Positions 55,494 to 62,830 of a stretch of 64,000 nt of DNA are shown here, piece by piece (positions within the stretch are counted from its first letter, which is position 1; the number at the start of each line of letters is the position of its first letter). The notes below the pieces were generated by a model, which saw nothing but the letters and a program-made list of their open reading frames with translations, searched no databases and was not told where the DNA came from. This DNA is from J054 sp963850255 (GTDB taxonomy: Bacteria; Pseudomonadota; Gammaproteobacteria; Steroidobacterales; GCA-2729495), in contig CAWKLL010000035.1 in assembly GCA_963850255.1 (NCBI GenBank), forward strand, positions 33,666-97,665, written 5' to 3'. A program made the translations under genes and the position numbers.

Positions 55494-56351
55494 ATGTCCG
55501 GCGCCATTGATATTGTTTGTAATTTGTACACGCCAGAAGCTGTAGACAATGGCTGGACAGGCCTGGACGATGAGTTCAAGGCGCAAGTCCGAATGCCGGC
55601 GGAGATGCGCGCCGGTGTATCCGTAGACAATTACCTGGCGCGTATGGATCGGGCCGGGATTGAACGCTCGCTGCTAATTGCCGTGCGCGCGGGTGATATC
55701 AACAAGGCCGGCGGTTTCGAATTGCCCGTTGAGGCCGTGCATGCCGTCTGCCAGGCACATCCGGAACGCTTTTCCGGCCTCGCCGGCATTGACCCGTTTC
55801 GCGGCATGCAGGGCCTGCGTGACCTGGAACACGCGGTCAAGGCGTGTGGCTTTGTCGGTGCGCACCTGTATCCGCACTGGTGCGAATTACCGCCCGATCA
55901 CGCCAAGTACTATCCCTATTACGCCAAGTGCTGCGAGCTGGATATTCCCATCATGATGCAGGTGGGTCATAACCTCATTTACTCCCGGCAAAGGCGCCTG
56001 CCTAGCGTGGCACGGCCGATTCTGCTCGACCAGGTGGCCATCGACTTTCCGGAGTTACGCCTGATTGGTATTCATATCGGTATCCCGTGGACGGACGAGA
56101 TGATTTCCATGTGCTGGAAGCATGAAAACGTCTACACCGCCGGCGACGCCTATGCGCCCAAGTACTGGCCATCGCAGTTCGTTCACTACGCCAATAGCTA
56201 CGGGCGGGAAAAGGTGATGTTTGGCACTGACTGGCCGGTTATTGATCCGGAACGCGCCGTGCGCGAAGTGGACGAACTCGGCTTTCGCGACGAGGCCAAG
56301 CAGATGTTGATGCGCGACAATGCCCTGCGGGTCTTCAAGCTGCCCGGCTGA
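55494..56351 (+). CDS. Amidohydrolase-family (PF04909-like) protein without HxH
   Basis: The 285-residue TIM-barrel protein resembles the ACMSD / gamma-resorcylate decarboxylase branch. Recognisable parts are LARMDRAGIERSLLI, FSGLAGIDPFRGMQG, GFVGAHLYPHW, MQVGHN, IGIHIGIPW and FGTDWPV. The expected N-terminal HxH metal motif is replaced (IDIVCNLYTP, where a typical member has H-C-H). The later histidines and the aspartate of GTDWP remain. It may therefore be a single-metal or metal-free lyase/decarboxylase. It lies between the cupin and the acyl-CoA synthetase. Confidence 0.78.
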   Translation: MSGAIDIVCNLYTPEAVDNGWTGLDDEFKAQVRMPAEMRAGVSVDNYLARMDRAGIERSLLIAVRAGDINKAGGFELPVEAVHAVCQAHPERFSGLAGIDPFRGMQGLRDLEHAVKACGFVGAHLYPHWCELPPDHAKYYPYYAKCCELDIPIMMQVGHNLIYSRQRRLPSVARPILLDQVAIDFPELRLIGIHIGIPWTDEMISMCWKHENVYTAGDAYAPKYWPSQFVHYANSYGREKVMFGTDWPVIDPERAVREVDELGFRDEAKQMLMRDNALRVFKLPG

Positions 56352-56362
56352 GCAGCCTTATT

Positions 56363-57892
56363 GTGAATAGCGTGCAACTGCCGGCGGCTTTTCGTCACCT
56401 GTCCATCGCTGACGGGGTGCGCTCTGCCGCATCCCGCAATCCGGCCAAGCTGGCGTATCGGCACGGGCATGAAACGCGCAGCTACGCCGCGCTGATCGAT
56501 CGTATCGATCGACTCACCACCGCCCTGAGCGCTGATCTGGGCCTGGGCATCGGTGATCATGGTGCCATTGTTGCCAAGAACTCCATCGCCTATATGGAAA
56601 CGGTGATCGGCGCCTCGCAGGCCGGCGTGGGCCTGGCGACGATTAACCCCAAGCTGGCGGCGGCTGAGATCGCGGCTATTTGTGACGATGCCCAGGCGCG
56701 CGTGCTATTTGTCGATGACGACAGTGGCGCGGCGCTCAAGGATGCCAAGCTGGCGAGCGTCGAGCGGATAATCCACCTGGGCGGGGAATTCGATCAGTGG
56801 CTGGCAAGCAGTCAGCCTGGCGAGCCGCCCGAAGTGCCGGAGTGGGAAGTATTCACTATTCCCTATACCTCCGGGACCACCGGCAAACCGAAGGGTGTGC
56901 TGGTGCCGAATCGATCGCGGGCGCTGTCGATGTTTGCCATGGCCAGCGAATATGGCTGCTATTCACCCGACGATCGCTTCCTGGCCATCGCGCCCATGTG
57001 TCATGGCGCCGGGATGATATTCGCGCTGGCTCCGGTGTTTTTCGGTGGCCACGCAGAAATTATGGCGGGCTTCGATCCTGAACTCGTGATGCAGCGACTG
57101 CGCGAGGGCAAAATGACCGGCTTTTTCGGCGTTCCCACGCATTTTCATGCGCTGATGGGTCTGCCCGCGGAAACGCTTGAAAAATTTCGTCCGCAGCAGC
57201 TGACCACGGTCATTTCCAACGCTGCGCCCTTGCCACAGACAATGAAGGAAAAGCTGGTGGCCTATTTCGGTCCCGGCATTCTGCATGAGACTTACGGCTC
57301 CACCGAGGCCGGCATTGTGACTAATCTGCGTCCTGCTGATCAGCTGCGCAAGCAGGCTTGCGTGGGCCAGCCTATCCCCAGCACCCAGGTTGAAGTGCGG
57401 CGGCCGGACGGCAGTATCTGCCAGCCCGACGAAGTGGGCGAGCTGTTTTCCACCAGTCCGTATCTGTTTAACGGCTACTGGCAGAAACCTGAAGCGACGG
57501 CTGAAGCCTTCCATGACGGCTGGGTGACCGTCGGCGACCTGGCCCGACGTGATGACGAAGGGCATATCTATATTGTTGATCGCAAGAAAGACATGGTGAT
57601 TTCCGGCGGTATCAATATTTATCCGCGCGAAGTGGAGGAGGTTTTGCTGACCCATCCCGATATTCGTGATGTCGCCGTGATTGGCGTGCCGCATGAGAAA
57701 TGGGGCGAGAGCCTGAAAGCATTTATCGTGACCGGCGGGGCAGTCCTGGATGCCGAGGCAGTGGCAGCTTTCTGTGAGCCGCTAATTGCACGCATGAAAA
57801 TCCCGCGTGACGTCGAAACCATTAACGCGATTCCCCGTAATGCCGGCGGCAAGGTATTGAAAACCGCGCTGCGCGCGCGCGAAGCGTCCTGA
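56363..57892 (+). CDS. AMP-dependent acyl-CoA synthetase/ligase
   Basis: The 509-residue ANL-superfamily enzyme activates a carboxylic acid as the acyl-AMP and then the CoA thioester. Motifs: IPYTSGTTGKPKGVL (P-loop), YGSTEAGIVTNL, GWVTVGDLARRDDEGHIYIV, the hinge DRKKDMVISGGINIYPREVEE, and the C-terminal catalytic lysine in NAGGKVLKTALR. The start is GTG. It follows the amidohydrolase-like gene after 11 bases and precedes the isomerase-like gene after 2 bases. The acid substrate cannot be read from the sequence. Confidence 0.92.
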   Translation: MNSVQLPAAFRHLSIADGVRSAASRNPAKLAYRHGHETRSYAALIDRIDRLTTALSADLGLGIGDHGAIVAKNSIAYMETVIGASQAGVGLATINPKLAAAEIAAICDDAQARVLFVDDDSGAALKDAKLASVERIIHLGGEFDQWLASSQPGEPPEVPEWEVFTIPYTSGTTGKPKGVLVPNRSRALSMFAMASEYGCYSPDDRFLAIAPMCHGAGMIFALAPVFFGGHAEIMAGFDPELVMQRLREGKMTGFFGVPTHFHALMGLPAETLEKFRPQQLTTVISNAAPLPQTMKEKLVAYFGPGILHETYGSTEAGIVTNLRPADQLRKQACVGQPIPSTQVEVRRPDGSICQPDEVGELFSTSPYLFNGYWQKPEATAEAFHDGWVTVGDLARRDDEGHIYIVDRKKDMVISGGINIYPREVEEVLLTHPDIRDVAVIGVPHEKWGESLKAFIVTGGAVLDAEAVAAFCEPLIARMKIPRDVETINAIPRNAGGKVLKTALRAREAS

Positions 57893-57894
57893 GT

Positions 57895-58533
57895 TTGCTG
57901 GTGCAGACCGTCGCGTTCTATTTTGATTTCGCCTGCCCCTGGAGCTATCTGGCCTGTGTGCGCCTGCGCGATATGATCCTGCGCAGCGGCGCTACGGTGG
58001 ATTGGAAACCTTTGTTGCTGGCGGACCTGGCCGAAATAGCCGGGCCGGCTTTTGACGCCGGCCAGTTTGATGAAGGGCCGCGGTCGACCTACCAGGCGGC
58101 TGATCTGGCTGCCTGGGCGCATTACAACAATGTGATTATTCAGCGCCCGCCTGGCAGGGTACCCGACTCTCGCGCGGCACTGCGCGGTTTGCTGGCAGCG
58201 CAGCGACATGGCCGGGTCATGGAATACAGTCTGGCCGTATTTGCCGCCTGTCACGGCGCCTGCGAAGATATCAGCGATACGGGTTTGCTGATGAGCATCG
58301 CGTCCGAGGCAGGTGTCGATGGCAATGATTTTTCAGCGGCCATGGTAGCCCCGGAACTGGATCAGCTTTTGGCCGACAATGCCCGTGAGCTGGTGCAGCG
58401 TGGCGGCTTTGGTTCGGCGACACTATTCGTCGACGAACAAATGTTTTTCGGCCACATGCGCATGCCCCTGGTGGAGTTTGCGCTAGGTCAGGCCAGCACC
58501 CGGCAATTCGTTATGCCGGGCCAGCATGGTTAG
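57895..58533 (+). CDS. DsbA-family / 2-hydroxychromene-2-carboxylate isomerase-like protein
   Basis: This is a 212-residue thioredoxin-fold protein. The first strand and helix read VAFYFDFACPWSYLACVRL: the site is C-P-W-S rather than CxxC, as in GST-kappa/HCCA isomerases, where a serine activates glutathione. Later segments (FDEGPRSTYQAADLAAWAHY and GSATLFVDEQMFFGHMRM) fit the DSBA domain. The start is TTG at 57895, or GTG at 57901. It is likely an isomerase in the catabolism of an aromatic or cyclic compound. It directly precedes the molybdenum enzyme. Confidence 0.8.
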   Translation: MLVQTVAFYFDFACPWSYLACVRLRDMILRSGATVDWKPLLLADLAEIAGPAFDAGQFDEGPRSTYQAADLAAWAHYNNVIIQRPPGRVPDSRAALRGLLAAQRHGRVMEYSLAVFAACHGACEDISDTGLLMSIASEAGVDGNDFSAAMVAPELDQLLADNARELVQRGGFGSATLFVDEQMFFGHMRMPLVEFALGQASTRQFVMPGQHG

Positions 58534-58555
58534 CAGGACTTTGAGGAGAACAACT

Positions 58556-61315
58556 GTGAGCAGCGTGCAGACAACCAGCCGGCGCGGATTCCTGGCTGCC
58601 AGTGGGGCGAGTGCCCTGACACTCAAGTATGCGCAGCCGGCTGCGGCACAGGTCGGTATGGATGCCCCGTATGGCGCCTGGGAAGACCTGATGCGCGAAA
58701 AGTGGACCTGGGACAAGGTCGTGCACGGCACCCACGGCACCAATTGCCAGGGTGGCTGCGCCTTCAATGTCTACGTCAAGAACGGCATCGTCTGGCGCGA
58801 GGAGCAGCAGGGCGAGTACGGCAAGTCGGACCCTGACGCACCGGATTATGGGCCGCGCGGCTGCCAGAAAGGCCTGCGCCACGCCAAGTACATGTACGGC
58901 CAGCAGCGGGTGCTCTACCCGATGAAACGGGTTGGTGAGCGCGGCGCCGGGCAATGGGAGCGGGTCAGCTGGGAGCAGGCGCTCGCAGAAATCGCCGACC
59001 GTTTCATCGATACCTGCAGCGAGCACGGCGCCGAGTCCATCACCATGGGCCTGGGCACACAGATGGCGATGAAGCGGGCTTCACTGATGGGCCTCGGTCG
59101 CTTCGCGACCATTACCGGCAGCCCGCTGCCTGAGGCATTTGCGGGCGTCGGAGACCTGCCGACGGGTATTTATCTGACCGTCGGTGAACCGCTGCTCGGC
59201 GACACTGCCGCGTCGATCTTCAAGTCGAAAGCCTGTTTCGTCTGGTTCGCCAATCCCGCCGTAACCCGAATTCCGGACGCGCATTTTTTCTGGGAGGCAC
59301 GCTACAACGGCACCGAAGTCGTCGCCATCTCGCCGGAATTTACACCCACGGCCATGCACGCCAGCAAATGGGTAAACCCGAAGCCGGGCACCGATGCGGC
59401 GCTGGCGCTGGGCATGGTGCAGACAATCCTGGCCGAAGGGCTGGAGGATATCGACTACATTCTCGAGCAGTCGGACCTGCCGTTCCTGGTCAGAACGGAC
59501 AATCGGCGCTTTCTGCGGGCCACAGATTTTGGTGCGGACGGCGACAACAGCGAGCAGATTTTCTATTTCTGGGATACCGAGGCCAATGCGCCGGCGGCGG
59601 CGCCCGGCACGGGCTTCGAAGTACCACCGCCGGGCGTACCGGTTCCGGAGCATGCAGAAAAACTTAGCCTCGGCGGTCTCAAACCGGCCCTGACGGGACG
59701 CTGGACCATCGAATCAGCCGGCCAGCAGATCGAAGTTACCACTGTGTATCAGTTGCTGCTGGAGCACCTGGAGGCCTATACGCCCGAGCGCGCAGGCGAG
59801 ACAACGGGCCTGCACCCGGACGTGATCCGCGAGCTTGCGCGTACCTTTGCTAACGCCAAGCCGGCAATGGTCTATTCCGGCTTTCGAATCTCGAAGTGGC
59901 TGCACGGCGATCTGTTCCAGCGGGCAACCATGTTGCTGCTGACGGTAACGGGCAATCACGGCAAGCCGGGTGGCGGTCTGCAATTCATGAACCTGGCCAA
60001 GGATCAGGACCAGGCGGCGTTCTGGTTCGACGGTCTACCGCCGACCTTGCGGGTCGCGACACTGTCGCGCTGGGACTACGTGCATGCCGATGGCAAGGAG
60101 CTGAACCGCCAGGTCTACGGCGACCAGGTCGCCGAGCATTTCGATCGCTACTTCCAGGAGTCGGTGAAAAAGCGCTGGTTTCCGGACTACAGCAAGACGC
60201 CCTGGAAAATGGGTTTTTACATGGGCAGCAACGCAGCAAACTGGCGCGCCTCGGGCAAGCGCTGGCGCAAAGAAGCCTTTGAAAAGCTGGAGACCATCGT
60301 TACCTGCGCCACGGATATGGGCGTAACGAGTATGTATTCCGATTACGTACTGCCGATCGCTCATCATTACGAGCGGCAGGACATCGTGCTCTGGCAATGG
60401 ACGCCCTACCTGCAGGTGCTGGATGCCGCCGTGCCGCCGCTGGGTGAAGCGGTTGATGATTTCGAGCTGTTCGTGCGCCTGTCAAAAGCAATCAGCGATC
60501 GCGCTTCGGCCCGCGGCATAGCGCCGATGCAAGACAATTATTTCGGCATGCCGGTCACGCGTGACTTTACGCAGTTCCATACCATGTTCACCAAGAACGG
60601 TGCCTATACCAGCATGCGCGATGCGCTGGACTTCCAGCTGCAGGTAAACCCGAACCTGCCGAAGGAATCCTTCGATACGCTGGCGAAAAACGGCCTGACC
60701 CGGGTGCCGGATTCCGACGGGCTGGTTTACGGGCCCAATTCACCCTACCGCGACACCATGAGTCGCAGTGTCGTCGACAAGAAGCCCTACCACACGCTAA
60801 CCGGCCGTCAGCAGTACTACATAGACCACGACTGGTTCCTGCAGGAAGGTGAAGCCCTGCCTACCCACCGTGCGCCGATGGGCGAGAAGGGTATGCCGCT
60901 GCGACTATTGATGGGCCATGCCCGGCACGGCATTCACAGCATGTGGCGCGATGACCCCTTGCTGGTCGGCATGCAGCGCGGCGAACCGGATATCTACGTA
61001 AACCCGGATGACGCCGCTGCGCGCAGCGTGACCGATGGCGACCTCATCCGGATCTTTAACGGCTATGGTTCGTTCATCGCCATGGCGCATGTGTCTTCGT
61101 CCATGCAGCCGGGTATGACCTTCATGTACCACGGCTGGGATCCGATGATGTTCCGTGGCCGGCAGAATTTCGGGGCGGTGACATCCGCCGCCGGGCTGAT
61201 CAAGCCGACGGGCCTGGCTGGCGGGCAGGGCCATATCAACTTCCGAACTTTCCAGTTCGAGCCGAATGCCGTGTTCCAGGACGTGACCTGCGATTTCGAA
61301 AAGTACGCGGCCTGA
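58556..61315 (+). CDS. Tat-exported molybdopterin oxidoreductase, type II DMSO-reductase family
   Basis: The 919-residue catalytic subunit starts at the GTG at 58556 behind TGAGGAG. A Tat signal has SRRGFLAA (R9/R10). The first 4Fe-4S site is H60-x3-C64-x3-C68-x34-C103 (HGTNCQGGC to RGCQKG), a histidine-type ligation of the ethylbenzene, DMS, selenate, chlorate and steroid-C25 dehydrogenase group. The C-terminal part has GHARHGIHSMWRDDPLLVG, NPDDAAARSVTDGDLIRIFN and GGQGHINFRTF, as in that group. Substrate is unknown. No iron-sulfur beta subunit, heme b gamma subunit or TorD-like chaperone is adjacent. Confidence 0.9.
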   Translation: MSSVQTTSRRGFLAASGASALTLKYAQPAAAQVGMDAPYGAWEDLMREKWTWDKVVHGTHGTNCQGGCAFNVYVKNGIVWREEQQGEYGKSDPDAPDYGPRGCQKGLRHAKYMYGQQRVLYPMKRVGERGAGQWERVSWEQALAEIADRFIDTCSEHGAESITMGLGTQMAMKRASLMGLGRFATITGSPLPEAFAGVGDLPTGIYLTVGEPLLGDTAASIFKSKACFVWFANPAVTRIPDAHFFWEARYNGTEVVAISPEFTPTAMHASKWVNPKPGTDAALALGMVQTILAEGLEDIDYILEQSDLPFLVRTDNRRFLRATDFGADGDNSEQIFYFWDTEANAPAAAPGTGFEVPPPGVPVPEHAEKLSLGGLKPALTGRWTIESAGQQIEVTTVYQLLLEHLEAYTPERAGETTGLHPDVIRELARTFANAKPAMVYSGFRISKWLHGDLFQRATMLLLTVTGNHGKPGGGLQFMNLAKDQDQAAFWFDGLPPTLRVATLSRWDYVHADGKELNRQVYGDQVAEHFDRYFQESVKKRWFPDYSKTPWKMGFYMGSNAANWRASGKRWRKEAFEKLETIVTCATDMGVTSMYSDYVLPIAHHYERQDIVLWQWTPYLQVLDAAVPPLGEAVDDFELFVRLSKAISDRASARGIAPMQDNYFGMPVTRDFTQFHTMFTKNGAYTSMRDALDFQLQVNPNLPKESFDTLAKNGLTRVPDSDGLVYGPNSPYRDTMSRSVVDKKPYHTLTGRQQYYIDHDWFLQEGEALPTHRAPMGEKGMPLRLLMGHARHGIHSMWRDDPLLVGMQRGEPDIYVNPDDAAARSVTDGDLIRIFNGYGSFIAMAHVSSSMQPGMTFMYHGWDPMMFRGRQNFGAVTSAAGLIKPTGLAGGQGHINFRTFQFEPNAVFQDVTCDFEKYAA

Positions 61316-61318
61316 TTA

Positions 61319-62011
61319 GTGGCCGCAGAACTGGATGACCTGCTGACCGGGTTCATGCGCAGAATCAGTGAGAAGGTAGATTTAGAACCACTTGAATTAG
61401 AAGAAGAAATAGCCAGACCCAAGGCGTTCCTGAAAGTCCTCGATGCAGAACATTTCAACTGGCAGGGTGGGCCGTTTCGGAAGCTGTTCGCCATGCGATT
61501 TCGCGTCAAGCTGCCGCCGCTGGACCAGATCAACACCATCTTTTATCCGCAGCCTGACTATTCGGCGCCGATATTTATTTTCTTCTGCCTGCTTACCAAG
61601 CGCAAAGCCATCGGTCATCTGAACGTCAATTGTCCCTTCGATGATGCGGACTATCGCGCACGCTGGGTCGATCCCTTGCTGGCCCTGCGTGATCGCTATC
61701 CCAGCTTCGAGTGCGACGATCGTTATCCTGAATGGATGAAAAAATATCGCAATGACTGCACCATTTACGGCATGTTTTCGCGCGATCGTTATGCTGACCT
61801 GCGTGACTGTGCCATCGACTACCTGGCCTATTATCTTGAGCAGCTGGAAGACCTGCAGCCGGAAACCGACCCCGCCCGGCTGGCCAGAATCGCCGGCTTT
61901 CACGCCGGGTTTGTGGATGACATCCGCACCCAGGACAAGGCCCAGCGCATGATCGCCAAGATGATCGGCAAACAAAAAGCGCGGCGTATTTTCTACGAAG
62001 TAACGACTTGA
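61319..62011 (+). CDS. Ferredoxin-dependent bilin reductase-like protein
   Basis: The 230-residue protein starts at the GTG at 61319, four bases after the molybdenum enzyme. By eye it aligns with the phycobilin-reductase fold: PFRKLFAMRFRV and LDQINTIFYPQPDYSAPIF (67-86) match the PcyA segment around LHCVMFPEPLYGLPLFG, and the C-terminal D-K-x2-R-x2-I-x-K-x2-G block (206-217) matches the NDKTRRVLEKAFG region. The PcyA catalytic His and Asp are Asn72 and Phe89 here. FDBRs reduce tetrapyrroles with ferredoxin. Without a search this remains a hypothesis; a chaperone for the neighbouring enzyme is the main alternative. Confidence 0.5.
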   Translation: MAAELDDLLTGFMRRISEKVDLEPLELEEEIARPKAFLKVLDAEHFNWQGGPFRKLFAMRFRVKLPPLDQINTIFYPQPDYSAPIFIFFCLLTKRKAIGHLNVNCPFDDADYRARWVDPLLALRDRYPSFECDDRYPEWMKKYRNDCTIYGMFSRDRYADLRDCAIDYLAYYLEQLEDLQPETDPARLARIAGFHAGFVDDIRTQDKAQRMIAKMIGKQKARRIFYEVTT

Positions 62012-62056
62012 TACAGGGGTTCAGCGGGTTTCAGGTAGCGGCGCGAACGGTGGGGA

Positions 62057-62824
62057 TTGGTGAACGACTATAAGGCGACCTTTGAGGCGCGCGGTCACGA
62101 CTACAACGAGGCCGGGCGGCTGTGCCCGGGCGCGCGCGAGGCCGAGCGGTCCGCGCTGTTGAATCGCGCGAAGCTTCAGCCGGGCTTGTCGATCCTTGAC
62201 CTGCCGGCAGGGGGAGGCTACGTCGCTGACGGTGTGCGCGAGCGACTCGGTACCAGCGACGGCGTGGTTTGTGTGGAGCCGTCGCCGCGCTTCGGAGAAA
62301 GCCTTCGACAGCACTACCAGGCGCGACACGAGCCTATTGATGAAACCGGTCTGCCGAGTGCGAGTTTCGATCGAATTCTGAGTCTGGCCGGGCTGCATCA
62401 TCTGCCCGAACGCACGGACGTTTATCGGGAATGGGCGAGGTTGCTAAAGCCCGGTGGTCAAATTGTCGTGGCCGATGTGGCTGCCGGCAGCGGTGCCGCG
62501 GCTTTCTTGAACGAGTTTGTAGATCAATTTACGCCCGGTGGTCATTGCGGCTATTTCATTGCTGAGCAGGAATTCACTGCGGGACTGGAAGCGCAGGGGC
62601 TACGGGTGCTGGAGGATCAGTTGCTGGATGTGCCCTGGCGTTTCCCTGATCGCCGAACATTGGGCGAGTTTTGCTGGAAACTATTCTCTTGCCGGGACGC
62701 CAGCCCAGAACGAGTGGCTGACGGCCTGGCTGAATTCGTCGGCATCCACCAAGAAGCAGATAATGAGATGCTGCTGCACTGGCAATTACGCTATGCCGTC
62801 GCCATCGACCAGCCGCAACACTGA
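62057..62824 (+). CDS. Class I SAM-dependent methyltransferase
   Basis: The protein has about 255 residues, starting at TTG 62057 or GTG 62060. Motif I is LSILDLPAGGGYVADGV, motif II has VCVEPSP, motif IV is SFDRILSLAGLHHLPER, and the post-motif region is LLKPGGQIVVADVAAGSG. The fold is of the UbiE/methyltransf_11 type. The C-terminal part (FTAGLEAQGLRVLEDQLLD) fits a small-molecule substrate domain. It is 45 bases after the bilin-reductase-like gene and 6 bases before the PP-loop gene. The methyl acceptor is unknown. Confidence 0.87.
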   Translation: MVNDYKATFEARGHDYNEAGRLCPGAREAERSALLNRAKLQPGLSILDLPAGGGYVADGVRERLGTSDGVVCVEPSPRFGESLRQHYQARHEPIDETGLPSASFDRILSLAGLHHLPERTDVYREWARLLKPGGQIVVADVAAGSGAAAFLNEFVDQFTPGGHCGYFIAEQEFTAGLEAQGLRVLEDQLLDVPWRFPDRRTLGEFCWKLFSCRDASPERVADGLAEFVGIHQEADNEMLLHWQLRYAVAIDQPQH

Positions 62825-62830
62825 GGCGCC

